From assembly GCF_028369105.1 (NCBI RefSeq), contig NZ_JAQNDO010000001.1, positions 10,572,501 to 10,636,500 on the forward strand: a DNA stretch of 64,000 nt. Reading direction: 5' to 3'. The notes beneath the pieces were generated by a model. It made no database searches. It saw only the letters and a program-made list of their open reading frames with translations, and was not told where the DNA came from. The stretch is from Polyangium mundeleinium (GTDB taxonomy: Bacteria > Myxococcota_A > Polyangia > Polyangiales > Polyangiaceae). Both the position numbers and the translations under genes were made by a program. Shown in pieces: positions 31,694-40,998 of this stretch. How positions within the stretch are numbered: position 1 is the first letter of the stretch; each line of letters starts with the position of its first letter.

Positions 31694-33001
31694 ATGGCCA
31701 TCCTTTCGCACGATGACATCTTGAACCTCCACGCGGCGGTCATCACCGCGCAGATGGTCACGAGCCGCGCCGCCTTGCTTGTCGGCATCGATGGGCACTT
31801 CGTGGCTGGGCTCCCGATCGCCACGACCCCCGGTGATCAGATCCTCACCGACCTCGACGGGATGAACGGGACGGGCGTACTCGCAGACGGCAGCGTTCCA
31901 CTCGCGATCTGGCTCAAGAACGCGGTCGCTCGTGCTGGTGATCGACAGGAAGCCACGGTCTTCCGGAAGGCGCTCGAACGGTGCCCGACCTCGGGGCGGG
32001 CGGGTGCCGGCGGCGGAGCCACAGCAAGGTTCGACGGCGGCCAGATCAGCGCCTCGCCTGGCGAACCAGGCCCTCGGACGAGCGCCATCCCTCACCAACC
32101 CCTCTCGGTCGAGGACGTCAAGGGCAAAGTTGACTTCGGCATCCTTACCATCCGCGAGGACGAGTTCGACGCGGTGCTTGAACGGTTCCCGCCGTTCACC
32201 CATGTGAAGGGGCGTAGAGTCTACAACCTCCACCGCCTCGAACTGCCTGCTGGAGGCTCGTATCTCGTCGCCGTCGTCCGTTGCATCGAGCAAGGGAACA
32301 CGGAAGCGCTTGATGCAGCGCGCGACCTTCTGGAGGAGCTTGAACCGCAGTGGCTCCTCGTGGTCGGCATCGCGGGTGCGGTCCCGTCCGACGAGCTCAC
32401 GCTCGGCGACGTTGTCGTCTCGACGCGTATCGTCGACTTCAGCATCGAGGCGGTCCTCCAGGACAAACCCTCCGAGTACGCGATGATGGGGGGCCCCGTG
32501 CACAAGGACGCCGCTGCCATCCTAGCCAACCTGCGGGCCCACAAGGCGCAGCTCAAAGGATGGAATACGGCGGCATCCATCATGGCGTCGCGTCCTGCGA
32601 TCGTGCTCGACGACGAGCTCTTCTACGGCGACGAGGACTGGCAAAAGAAGGCGCAAAGAGCCATTGCGCACCATGCGTCGCGCTCGGAACCACTCGTGAC
32701 GGCGGGAGCCATCGGGTCGAGTGATCGGCTCGTGAAGGACACCCAAGTCCTCGCGGCATTCCTGCGCAAGGCCGCTCGCCAGGTTCTCGCCGTCGAGATG
32801 GAGTCGGCAGGTGTATACCGCGGCGCCTCCGGTCGGCAAGTGCCCGCCGTGGCAATTCGGGGAATCAGTGACGTCGTAGGGTTCAAACGTGACCCCGGGT
32901 GGACGGCCTACGCATGTCACACGGCCGCGGCATTCACGCACGCATTCCTTCGGACTCAACCCATTCAGCCCGCGGGTGCCTCAGCTCGGGTCCCGCGGTA
33001 G
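31694..33001 (+). CDS. EAD1 fused to nucleoside phosphorylase-fold domain, predicted effector
   Basis: 435 residues from the ATG at 31694 (an in-frame ATG at 31532 gives a non-protein-like Arg/Pro-rich extension). Residues 2-93 repeat the EAD1 domain of the divergent STAND protein almost word for word (MAILSHDDILNLHAAVI, LLVGIDGHFVAGLP, DQILTDLDGMN). A Gly/Ala/Pro-rich linker (94-137) joins it to a phosphorylase-superfamily domain: VDFGILTIREDEFDAVL, LLVVGIAGAVPSDELTLGDVVVS, then AVEMESAGVY (about 368) and RGISDVVGFK (about 388) with the catalytic Asp. Relatives are MTA/SAH nucleosidases and purine nucleoside phosphorylases. In conflict systems such domains are predicted to cleave N-glycosidic bonds of nucleotides or signalling nucleosides. 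All key motifs are intact, so activity is expected, gated by the STAND partner. Confidence 0.93.
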   Translation: MAILSHDDILNLHAAVITAQMVTSRAALLVGIDGHFVAGLPIATTPGDQILTDLDGMNGTGVLADGSVPLAIWLKNAVARAGDRQEATVFRKALERCPTSGRAGAGGGATARFDGGQISASPGEPGPRTSAIPHQPLSVEDVKGKVDFGILTIREDEFDAVLERFPPFTHVKGRRVYNLHRLELPAGGSYLVAVVRCIEQGNTEALDAARDLLEELEPQWLLVVGIAGAVPSDELTLGDVVVSTRIVDFSIEAVLQDKPSEYAMMGGPVHKDAAAILANLRAHKAQLKGWNTAASIMASRPAIVLDDELFYGDEDWQKKAQRAIAHHASRSEPLVTAGAIGSSDRLVKDTQVLAAFLRKAARQVLAVEMESAGVYRGASGRQVPAVAIRGISDVVGFKRDPGWTAYACHTAAAFTHAFLRTQPIQPAGASARVPR

Positions 33002-33145
33002 TTGTGCAGCTCCATCTTGAAATCCAGGAGCCGACGAAGGAAAAAATAACGTCATCTCCAGGAGCTCGTCCGCATCCTGCTCCGTCGCCTTCCTGAAAGG
33101 GCAGCGCAGGCAAAAGGGAGTACACGCAGGGTCGTCTGCGACCAT
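32981..33145 (-). CDS. Small Cys-containing protein coupled to the secreted-protein operon
   Basis: 54 residues. The ATG (33145-33143) shares its A with the TGA stop of the previous gene (TGATG). The product starts MVADDPACTPFCLRCPF and has cysteines spaced C-x3-C-x2-C, followed by an acidic stretch (EQDADELLEM). No signal peptide. Its 3' end overlaps the convergent EAD1-phosphorylase gene by 21 bases. The coupling and protein-like composition argue that it is real, but it is short and I recognise no family; a chance open frame remains possible. Confidence 0.45.
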   Translation of the reverse strand: MVADDPACTPFCLRCPFRKATEQDADELLEMTLFFPSSAPGFQDGAAQLPRDPS

Positions 33146-33477
33146 CACGGTACCCGGCGCACGATGACGTCCTTCGTCGCCTCCCCGCTGACCTCGACGA
33201 TCTCGCGGCTCACGACGTGCGTACCTTGCAGCACTTCCAGCATGTAGCTTCCCGGCGAGAGCGACGAAAAACGGAATTGCCCCTGGACGTTGGTCAGCGT
33301 GAGCATCTCCGGCTGCCTCGCGCCCGGAGGCGCGAGGAGCCGCACGGTCATCGCTGGGACGGCGCGCAGGCTGGGCGCTTCGCGCACGTACCCCGCGAGC
33401 GAGGCGTCTTGCGCCTCCGCGCGCGGCGCGATCGAGACCAGGGCCAGCGACACCATGGCTGCACGAATTTTTCCCAT
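33145..33477 (-). CDS. Secreted protein with carboxypeptidase regulatory-like (CNA-B-type) fold
   Basis: 110 residues. The ATG at 33477 overlaps the upstream stop in TGATG. A clear Sec signal peptide (MGKIRAAMVSLALVSIAPRAEAQ, cleavage after AEA) is followed by one small beta-sandwich domain: SLAGYVREAPSLRAVPAMTV, then VQGQFRFSSLSPGSYMLEVL, the usual T-N-x-x-G-x-F-x-F/L-x-PG-x-Y pattern. Such domains mediate surface adhesion or binding. It follows a two-helix membrane protein and precedes a 54-codon frame, all coupled. Confidence 0.8.
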   Translation of the reverse strand: MGKIRAAMVSLALVSIAPRAEAQDASLAGYVREAPSLRAVPAMTVRLLAPPGARQPEMLTLTNVQGQFRFSSLSPGSYMLEVLQGTHVVSREIVEVSGEATKDVIVRRVP

Positions 33478-34031
33478 CACCGATTCCCTCCGCGCTCGAA
33501 CTCGGGCGGCAGCACCTCGATGCGTCCCTCGTACCGCGCCACGTCCGGCAACTGGATCTGCTTGGGAGGCAGGATGACCCGCCCGTCTTTTGCCTGATTG
33601 AGGTTCGCCACCTCGTCGAGCACGACGGTCCCCGAAGCACCGTACGCGACGTAGAGGATCTTGTAAGTGCCCACCAGCGCCGGAACGCTCAGGTCGAAGT
33701 TCCCGTCGCCGGATACGGCGTCCAGCCGAACGGCCGCATAGACCTGGACCGGGATCACGTTGGACAGGACGCTGCCGGTGATCTTCGTCTGCTTGCAATA
33801 GTTTCGCAGTTCGACAATCGGAAAGATCAACGGGACGAAACCCAGCGCAAAGAGCACGAGCGCCGGGACGTTTGTCCTGAACTTGCCGAGGGGCGTATCA
33901 ACCGACGTGATGTCGTTGGATCGGGCGTCGATGTAGATCTTTTGCTTGTAGATGAGAATGATCCCGCCGATGACCATGGCAAAGCCGGCGAACGAACTCA
34001 GATAATAGAGCAGAAGGACGAGCGGTTCCAT
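33477..34031 (-). CDS. Membrane protein with two N-terminal helices and beta-rich exterior domain
   Basis: 184 residues from the ATG at 34031 (CGAGG nine bases upstream); a longer frame reaching 34310 adds Arg/Pro-rich sequence that does not look coding. Helix 1 is about residues 4-26 (LLLYYLSSFAGFAMVIGGII) and helix 2 about 52-70 (VPALVLFALGFVPLIFPIV). The rest is a beta-rich domain (YAAVRLDAVSGDGNFDLSVP, VPALVGTYKILYVAYG) with a PKQIQLPDV strand near the C-terminus. Family not recognised. It is translationally coupled to the secreted beta-sandwich protein, so the two probably act together at the envelope. Confidence 0.75.
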   Translation of the reverse strand: MEPLVLLLYYLSSFAGFAMVIGGIILIYKQKIYIDARSNDITSVDTPLGKFRTNVPALVLFALGFVPLIFPIVELRNYCKQTKITGSVLSNVIPVQVYAAVRLDAVSGDGNFDLSVPALVGTYKILYVAYGASGTVVLDEVANLNQAKDGRVILPPKQIQLPDVARYEGRIEVLPPEFERGGNR

Positions 34032-34429
34032 GCAGTCGACCTCGTGGGGAATGGGGCGAGAGCCCGAGGTGCGCCAAGCAACGGCGAGGCCACGCGCCAA
34101 AGAGCGGCGCCGCCAGGCGGTGCAAGGGCGCCGCGAGGGCGCCAACGCGCTCAGATCAGCGCCTGCCGGGGCCATCGGGGGAGCGCTCGCGTTGTCAAAC
34201 ATCTTGCTTGCGTGATTGAGCAAGCCACCGCCCGGCGGCGCATGCAGGAGGTGGGCACTTGCCGTGTCAAAAGCGCCGAACGAATGGGCGCGCCACGGAA
34301 GCCACACCACGGTTTTTCCGATGTTGGTTCACGGAAGCTTTGGCGCGCTTCGCCGGTTTGCCGCTTGCACCCGGACGGAGGCGTCACAGATTTCCTGTAC
34401 CAGGTTCGTGCCAATTGTGGAGATAGCGA
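34032..34429. other. Divergent intergenic region membrane operon/htpX
   Basis: 398 bases. Promoters of the leftward three-gene operon and of rightward htpX are expected here. GGAGAT lies just before the htpX ATG. No heat-shock-type (sigma32) box or inverted repeat could be identified with confidence. Confidence 0.5.
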
Positions 34430-35389
34430 ATGAAAGGAACATTCATCAGCCGGATCGCCTTGTTCGTACTGACCAACCTGGCCGTCGTGGCCATGCTCGC
34501 CATCCTCGCCCAGGTTTTCGGCCTCGAGCGCTTCCTCGTGCAGCAAGGGGTGCGGATCAGCCTGCCAGGGCTGCTCGTCACGGCCGCGCTGATCGGCTTC
34601 GGCGGCTCGCTGATTTCGCTCCTCCTGTCGAAGACCATGGCCAAATGGAGCACCGGCGCGCATGTCATCGACGTCCCCCGGACCGCCGAGGAAGCCTGGC
34701 TGGTGCAGACCGTCGAGAAGCTCGCGCGCGACGCAGGCATTGGAATGCCCGAGGTCGCCATCTACGACAGCCCGGAGATGAACGCCTTCGCCACGGGCGC
34801 GCGGCGTGACAATGCCCTCGTGGCCGTCTCCACGGGTCTCTTGCGGAACATGCAGCGCAACGAAGTCGAGGCCGTGCTCGGTCACGAGACCGCGCACGTC
34901 GCCAACGGGGACATGGTCACGCTCACCCTCTTGCAGGGCGTGCTGAACACGTTCGTCATCTTCCTGAGCCGCGTCGTGGGTTTCCTCATCGACCGACTCT
35001 TGAGCCGCTCCGAGAACAGCGAGGAGCGAGGTCCGGGCATCGCCTACTTCGTGAGCAGCATCGTCCTGCAGATCGTCTTTGGCATCCTCGCGAGCTTGAT
35101 CGTCGCCTGGTTCAGCCGGCGTCGCGAGTTCCGCGCGGATGATGGCGGCGCCGAGCTCGTCGGCAAGCAGGCCATGGCCCGCGCATTGAATAGGCTCCGC
35201 ACGCAGCAAGGCCAGCCCAGCCTCTTGCCCGGCAGCATGCAGGCCTTCGGCATCCGCGGCGGCCGCATGATTGCCCTCTTCTCGAGTCACCCGCCCCTCG
35301 AGGACCGCATCACCCGGCTCCTCTCCGAGGAAGGACCCGCCCGCGACGAGCACCAGAAGCCCTACGTCCGGCGATCCCGCGCCATGTAA
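34430..35389 (+). CDS. htpX: Membrane zinc metalloprotease HtpX
   Basis: 319 residues, family-typical. Two N-terminal membrane helices (about 8-28 and 43-63) are followed by the cytosolic catalytic part: [15 protein letters not shown], then [12 protein letters not shown] (about 148-159) with the HExxH zinc site. A second pair of helices comes next (about 164-185 and 208-228), then [16 protein letters not shown] with the third zinc ligand Glu, and [10 protein letters not shown] near the end. HtpX degrades misfolded inner-membrane proteins together with FtsH. The ATG is preceded by GGAGATAG. Monocistronic, since the neighbours run the other way. Confidence 0.96.
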   Translation: MKGTFISRIALFVLTNLAVVAMLAILAQVFGLERFLVQQGVRISLPGLLVTAALIGFGGSLISLLLSKTMAKWSTGAHVIDVPRTAEEAWLVQTVEKLARDAGIGMPEVAIYDSPEMNAFATGARRDNALVAVSTGLLRNMQRNEVEAVLGHETAHVANGDMVTLTLLQGVLNTFVIFLSRVVGFLIDRLLSRSENSEERGPGIAYFVSSIVLQIVFGILASLIVAWFSRRREFRADDGGAELVGKQAMARALNRLRTQQGQPSLLPGSMQAFGIRGGRMIALFSSHPPLEDRITRLLSEEGPARDEHQKPYVRRSRAM

Positions 35390-35528
35390 ACCCTAGCCAG
35401 AACGATTCTCCCGCCGGGGGGTGCACGTGGCCGCTGGGGCGCGGGCTGGGCGGCGCGGCGCTGGGGGTGATATCGCTCTGCCCGTCGTTTCCGCTGAGCT
35501 TCCAGATCGCGAGCGCGGCGAGGTAGGG

Positions 35529-38500
35529 TCACCGCCCTCGGAGCCTCGGCGCAGAGGCGGCGGCCGTTGAACCGCGGACGCGCCGGAGAGCGTATTCCAT
35601 TCCGCTCTGGAGCGTGCTCATTGTCACGAAGGACCGTAGATCGACGTCGAGCGAAATGAGCGTCTGTGCGCTCCGCGGAGCGATACCCGTGATGAGTGTC
35701 TCTGCGCCGAGAAGCCGCAGCGCGCCCGCGACGTCGAGGAGCATTCGAGCGACATGGGTATCGACGTCTTTCATCCCCGTGACGTCGAGGATGACCATCC
35801 GCGCGCCTTGGCGCTGGGCGCCTTCGAGCGCGACTGCGAGAACCTGCGCGGCGCGCTCGCCATCCATGGTGCCGATGAGGGGCATGACCACGATCTCGCG
35901 CGTGATGGGCAACAGCGGCGTCGACAGCTCCGCGAGCCTATCGCGCTGCGCCCCGATGATCTGCGCCTGAAGCGCCTCGCGCTGCTCCTCGACGACGCGG
36001 CGCTGGGAGAGCTCGGCTTCGAGGCGGACGTTTGCGTCGGTGAGGTCACGATTGAGATACCGCAGCTCCTCTGTCCTTCGCGCGACCTCGAGCTCGAGCC
36101 GCTCATTGGCCCGCTTGACCTCTTCATTGGCGGCGCGCGAGTTCTCGATGAGACTTGCGATTTCAATCGCGATGGCGGCCTGCGAGGACAGCAGGGTGAG
36201 GAGCTCGACACGCGCCTCGTGAAAGACGCCTGAGATGGTGCGGTTCTCCAGGTAAAGCACGCCGCTCAGCCTGCCTTGGTGCAGGAGCGGCAGGCACAAG
36301 ATCGACCGTGGATTCTCGTGAAGAAGATACGGATCGTTCGCAAAACGCGCGGCGCTCTCCCTGTCGTCGAGCAGTACGGCCTCCTGTGTGCGTGACACAT
36401 AAAGGATGACGCTATGGGCGCACTCGGCGGCGCTCTCCAGCGGCTCACCCTCGCCGACGTCGATGGTGCTGCTCCCTTCCCCGAGCCTCGCGACAATCGC
36501 AAACTGCCCGTCTCGCGCGAGGATCAATACCCCACGATCGGCACCCGCGTTGCTGAGGACGAGCTGGGCGAGGCGATCGATGACCTTTGCGAGGTCGATC
36601 TCGCTCGCGATCTCCTGCGCTGCACGGACGACGAGCGCAGCGTCGCGGAGGCTCCCAGCGCCCGTCTTGCTGAGGAGCGTCCTGCCCAGCTCCGTGAGGC
36701 CCGATGTGTTCGTCGTCCCCGTGCTCGAGCTCGAACGCGTAACCTCGCGGGGCGAGGGCCAGATGTGCGAGGACTCCGACTCGAGCGAGGCGGCCTTGAG
36801 GGGAGCGCCCCAATGCAGGTATGCCCGGTACGCATTCCGCATATAGGCGCCGGCGCCCGCGGTGATGCCGATGCTCACGAAAAACTTGGCGAAGAGCTCG
36901 TTGGCCATCGCCTCGAAGTGGGGGGCCTTATTCTCTTGGCAAAGCGCGATTGCGCTTTCGTAGCGCTGCATGGCGCCGGCGACATCGCCTTGCGTTCGTG
37001 CCTCCTCGGCGTCAACGAGCGCCTTCACATGCGCAAAGCTCTTCGGGGACCACGCCGCGAGTTCGGCGATCTCCGCCCTGTATCTCGTAAAAAGCTCCTT
37101 GCGCCTCGCCGCCTCTTTGGGCTCCTCAGGCGGCGGTAGGATGAGGAGCAGGAGCGCTCGGAAGAACGGATGGATCTTTGGTTGAATCGTCCCGCCGCCG
37201 AACATCAATGCACGCTCGGCGATCTCCGAGGCCTCCCAGGCGTCCGCGTGTTTTCCGTGCACGAGGAGAACAAACGTCTTCAACACGCCATAGTGGACAT
37301 TCGTGCTGCTGGGTTGCTGGCTTTGCAGGTCACGAACAAACTTGTCCTCGTCGAAGTTGTCGTCGCTGAACGACGTCGCGTCCCGCGTCTTGCCTGCGAG
37401 GCACGCGATGCTCTGCCGAACCGCGGTCATCGCGGCGTTGTTGCGCTGAATCTTGGTGCGCCGGGCGATTGCCAGGTTCTTCTCGGCGAGGTCCAGAACA
37501 TCGTCGATCTGATCCCCCGCGAAAAGGTTTGCCATCGTCCCGAGGAAACAGGCGACGCCGAGCATGTGAAACTCGCCGGTCTCCAAGCAGCGTTGCCGCG
37601 TGACGGCGAACCGCTCCCCCACTTGGCGCATCGGATCTCGCATATGCGCGCAGCTGCTCGCAGCAAAGCCCAGCCTCGCGGTCTGCAGGGCGCTGGGAAA
37701 CTTCGCGTTGATCCCCTCCGCCAGTTTGCAGAAATCCATCCCCTCGTTCACGCGCCCGCGGATCGCCGCGAGCATGTAGCCTACGCAACTGTACGGCAGC
37801 GCGACGAGCTCGGTATGACCGTGCACGAGGGCGATGTTGACCGCCCTGAGATTGATGATGGAAAATGGGATCGCGCCGAGGTGGTGCGAGCCGTCGCCGA
37901 TGGAGTCGAGGATCGAGAGGACCGCGCCGATCACAGGGTCTTTCACCTCCGGCGCGTCGATCACGTCCTCGATGCGGCGTCCACGCAAGTTGGTCGTAAC
38001 CTGGGCGAGCTCCGCCATCATCACCTGCGGCGACGTGATCTCTTCCATCCGCAGCGGGTGTCCGAGCAGCCCCAGCGTATCGAGGCCGATCCTGACGCCT
38101 TCCATGAATTGCCCGTGGGATATCCTGCTGTATACGCGCTCCCTCTGGATCGCAGCCCGCTCGATATCGGTCTTCACCCGACGCCCGAGCTCCGCGAAGA
38201 CGACCTCGGCGCGTTCGGCGTCACCGCCCAAAGACGCGCCTTGCCCCGCGAGCATGTACAATTCGAGGCACAAATCATAACGTTCGTCCCAATCTCCATC
38301 GCGGAGCAGGCCGATGCCAGCGCGTGCATACTCGGCGGACGCGTGGTAGGCCGTGGAAGCCTTGGCTCTTTGGGCGGCTCGCAGGTTGAGCGCCGCGAGG
38401 TCGGCCCGCTCGGCATGACTCTCCATGCAGGCAGCGCCGATATTGAGGTGGCGAACGAGCTCCAGGAGATGCTCGTCCACGGACGCGCCTTTGATGTGCT

Positions 38501-40688
38501 GCTGGAGGAGGCGCCCGATGCCAAGATGGAGCGTTTCCCGCTGCTCCGGCGGGAGGAGAAGGTATGCAGCTTGATGGACCCGATCGTGAACGAATCGATA
38601 GCGGACGTCGAACCGCGCCGCCGAGACGCTCGCGTCCGCGCCGCCGAGCCCGACCTCGAGATACCGGTAATCGCCGTCCGGAGACACGATGAGTCCGGCC
38701 TTCATCGCTCCCCAAATCGCGGCAAGGATATCACCCGGCGGTTTGTTCGCGACGATGGCCAGCAATCCATAATCGAATGAATGACCAATGCACGCCGCGA
38801 GCACGAGCACCTGCTGCGTCGCTGCCGGGAGTTCCTGCATGCTTTCGAGGAGCAGATCGACGACGTTGTCCGTCACGTTCGCTGCGCGGATGGTGTCGAC
38901 CTCCCATGACCACGCGTATGTGGATGGGTCGAAGCGGAGGAGATTCCGTTCGTTCAGCGTGACCAGGAATTGATGCAAAAAGAACGGATTTCCGTGCGTT
39001 TTCTCGTAAACCAGCTCGGCCAAGCTCTCGACCTCCTCGGGCCGGCTCGTGAGCGTGTCGGCGACGAGGTGGTGCAACGTCTCACGATCGAGCGGCCCGA
39101 GTTGGATTTCGGTGGCGCGGAAGCCGACTTTGCCGAGCTCCGCGACGAGCGAGAGGAGCGGATGGCCCGGCTCGACTTCGTTGTCCCTGTAGGCGCCGAT
39201 GATCAGCAAGTGCCGACTGAACGCGTCCGTCAGGAGAATATGCAAAAGCCGCCGCGAAGCCGGATCCAACCATTGAAGATCATCGAGAAAGAGGACGACG
39301 GGGTGCGCCGCGCTCGCGAAGACGTGCAAAAAGTCGAGAAGCGTCAGCTCGAAGCGGTTCTTGGCCTGATCCGGCGGCAGGTCCGGCACGTTGGGCAGGT
39401 CGCCGACAATGAGCGCGAGCTCCGGCACGAGCTCGGTGAGCAGCGCGCCGTTGCCCTTGAGCGCGGAGAGGAGCCCCTCTTTCCATCGTGCGAGCGCCGC
39501 GGGTGGCTCCGTCAGGATCTCGCGCATCAATTCCCGAAACGCATGGGCGACCGGCGCGAGCGGCACGTCGCGGGAAAGCTGATCGAATTTTCCCGAAATG
39601 AAATACCCACCATGCCGCGAGATGGTCTTGTGAATCTCGCGGACCAGCGCCGACTTACCGATGCCGGAATAACCCGAGACGAGGACCAGCTCCGGGCCGC
39701 GCTGGCGGGCGCGCTCGAACGCCTGGAGGAGCGCTTCGATATCGCGCTCTCGGCCGTACAGGCGTTGCGCGCGCCGCAATTCGGGCGCCCTGTCCTTCGT
39801 ATACAGACGGAATGAGTCTACGGAGCCGTGCTCCCTCCACTGCCGGAGGCATTCGCTGAGGTCGAACGCGAGGCCCGCATCGCTCTGGTATCTCTCCTCG
39901 GGCGTCTTCGCGAGGAGCCTCATGACAATATCCGAGAGCGGCGCAGGCACGGACGGAGCCATCTCGCGCGGCGGCACCGGATTTCGTGTCAGATGGGCCT
40001 GAATGACGTCCTCGACCTCGCGGTCCGGGAAAGGCACATGGCCGACGAGCATCTCATACAGAATCACGCCGAGCGAATAAAGGTCCGACCGCGCGTCGAC
40101 GGCGCGATTCATCCGCCCCGTTTGTCCCGGTGAAACATAGAGAGGCGTGCCCTCCAGCGATCGCGCACTCGTCGGCGCGTTGAGCTCACGAGATATGCGC
40201 GCCGATATGCCGAAATCGATGAGAAAAACCCTCGAGGTGGACGTATCCACCAGGATGTTCCTCGGCGTGATGTCCTTGTGGATGACGCGCCTCTCGTGGA
40301 TCGCCGCGAGCGCATTGCATATCGATATCGCGAGGACGAGGACGGTGTCGATCGAGAGCTTCTCCCCCTCGAGGACCTCGCGCAGCGTGGGGTGGCCGAT
40401 GTCCGCCATCACGAGGCGCAGGCCGCGTCCGTGCTCCTCCAGCGCGAGCGCTTGGGGAGTGTTGTCGAGCCCGAGCTCGCGCAGAATCATGAATTCGCGC
40501 CGCAGCCTGGCGAGCTCTCGCGCGCTCGGATAGTCGTTCTTCGTCTGCTTCAGGATGACCTGCGCCGCGCTGTCGTGTGTCCGAGCCCGATACACGAACG
40601 TTTCGGCGCCTTCATAGACGGGCACCACGGACGTGTAACCGTCGAAAGCATCGGCTGCTGAGGCGGGAAAAGCGGACGGCGCGACCAT
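35529..40688 (-). CDS. Multidomain Ser/Thr kinase - AAA ATPase - TPR - GAF - STAS signalling protein
   Basis: 1719 residues from the ATG at 40688, which has a perfect GAGGAGG. Order: kinase (about 14-275; catalytic loop VIHKDITPRN at about 138, DFGIS, GTPLYVSPGQTGRMN), predicted ATPase with P-loop SGYSGIGKS (about 336) and LFLDDLQWLD, a long helical-repeat region (about 650-1330), GAF (about 1363-1520), coiled coil (about 1525-1580), and a C-terminal RsbR-type STAS domain (AELSTPLLPI, LDVTGMKDVDTHVARML). The glycine loop is degenerate and HRD is HKD, as is usual for this family. The STAS end resembles the two PAS-PAS-STAS proteins in this window, suggesting they could co-assemble in a stressosome-like complex. 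Upstream is the beta-propeller/cytochrome gene, 310 bp away. Confidence 0.94.
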   Translation of the reverse strand: MVAPSAFPASAADAFDGYTSVVPVYEGAETFVYRARTHDSAAQVILKQTKNDYPSARELARLRREFMILRELGLDNTPQALALEEHGRGLRLVMADIGHPTLREVLEGEKLSIDTVLVLAISICNALAAIHERRVIHKDITPRNILVDTSTSRVFLIDFGISARISRELNAPTSARSLEGTPLYVSPGQTGRMNRAVDARSDLYSLGVILYEMLVGHVPFPDREVEDVIQAHLTRNPVPPREMAPSVPAPLSDIVMRLLAKTPEERYQSDAGLAFDLSECLRQWREHGSVDSFRLYTKDRAPELRRAQRLYGRERDIEALLQAFERARQRGPELVLVSGYSGIGKSALVREIHKTISRHGGYFISGKFDQLSRDVPLAPVAHAFRELMREILTEPPAALARWKEGLLSALKGNGALLTELVPELALIVGDLPNVPDLPPDQAKNRFELTLLDFLHVFASAAHPVVLFLDDLQWLDPASRRLLHILLTDAFSRHLLIIGAYRDNEVEPGHPLLSLVAELGKVGFRATEIQLGPLDRETLHHLVADTLTSRPEEVESLAELVYEKTHGNPFFLHQFLVTLNERNLLRFDPSTYAWSWEVDTIRAANVTDNVVDLLLESMQELPAATQQVLVLAACIGHSFDYGLLAIVANKPPGDILAAIWGAMKAGLIVSPDGDYRYLEVGLGGADASVSAARFDVRYRFVHDRVHQAAYLLLPPEQRETLHLGIGRLLQQHIKGASVDEHLLELVRHLNIGAACMESHAERADLAALNLRAAQRAKASTAYHASAEYARAGIGLLRDGDWDERYDLCLELYMLAGQGASLGGDAERAEVVFAELGRRVKTDIERAAIQRERVYSRISHGQFMEGVRIGLDTLGLLGHPLRMEEITSPQVMMAELAQVTTNLRGRRIEDVIDAPEVKDPVIGAVLSILDSIGDGSHHLGAIPFSIINLRAVNIALVHGHTELVALPYSCVGYMLAAIRGRVNEGMDFCKLAEGINAKFPSALQTARLGFAASSCAHMRDPMRQVGERFAVTRQRCLETGEFHMLGVACFLGTMANLFAGDQIDDVLDLAEKNLAIARRTKIQRNNAAMTAVRQSIACLAGKTRDATSFSDDNFDEDKFVRDLQSQQPSSTNVHYGVLKTFVLLVHGKHADAWEASEIAERALMFGGGTIQPKIHPFFRALLLLILPPPEEPKEAARRKELFTRYRAEIAELAAWSPKSFAHVKALVDAEEARTQGDVAGAMQRYESAIALCQENKAPHFEAMANELFAKFFVSIGITAGAGAYMRNAYRAYLHWGAPLKAASLESESSHIWPSPREVTRSSSSTGTTNTSGLTELGRTLLSKTGAGSLRDAALVVRAAQEIASEIDLAKVIDRLAQLVLSNAGADRGVLILARDGQFAIVARLGEGSSTIDVGEGEPLESAAECAHSVILYVSRTQEAVLLDDRESAARFANDPYLLHENPRSILCLPLLHQGRLSGVLYLENRTISGVFHEARVELLTLLSSQAAIAIEIASLIENSRAANEEVKRANERLELEVARRTEELRYLNRDLTDANVRLEAELSQRRVVEEQREALQAQIIGAQRDRLAELSTPLLPITREIVVMPLIGTMDGERAAQVLAVALEGAQRQGARMVILDVTGMKDVDTHVARMLLDVAGALRLLGAETLITGIAPRSAQTLISLDVDLRSFVTMSTLQSGMEYALRRVRGSTAAASAPRLRGR

Positions 40689-40998
40689 GTTGCCTCCTCG
40701 GAGAAGCTTAGCTTTAAGGAGAGAACCTACCCGAGGTGGGGGCGCCTCTGCAAGGGTTCTCTTGCCGGGGTAAGCCCCAAAGAACGTGGATCTGCGCCGG
40801 AAGTACAGCGATCGAGCGCCAACCCCTTCACTTCCACCTGAAATTACGCGATCTTGTGCATGCCCAAGCGCACGACCCCATCGCTGGATGACCTCCAGGT
40901 TCAGCACGGCGCTGTGGGCACGAGAGATGGGCGCGTCGATGCTCGACGTGGCCCGCTGCAGGAGAGCTTCGCGTCCCTTGGCGCAGCAGCGCGTAGGG
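40689..40998. other. Intergenic region upstream of the kinase-STAS gene, with inverted repeat
   Basis: 310 bases. The kinase promoter should be here. A 7-base inverted repeat GAGAACC (40721-40727) / GGTTCTC (40755-40761) sits 30-70 bases upstream of the start, and GGGGTAAGCCCC follows near 40767-40778. They could be a 5' UTR hairpin or a regulator site; evidence is weak. The in-frame upstream extension of the kinase frame through this region is rejected because of the strong Shine-Dalgarno at 40693. Confidence 0.4.
40693..40699 (-). promoter_or_regulatory. Shine-Dalgarno GAGGAGG fixing the kinase-STAS start
   Basis: Minus-strand GAGGAGG ends 4 bases before the ATG at 40688 and rules out the much longer upstream frame (to 41054). 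Confidence 0.85.

Noticed and set aside
31441-31741. Terminal inverted repeats of a transposon
   Set aside because: The inverted similarity is the duplicated EAD1 coding sequence in two divergent genes; no transposase or target duplication is present.
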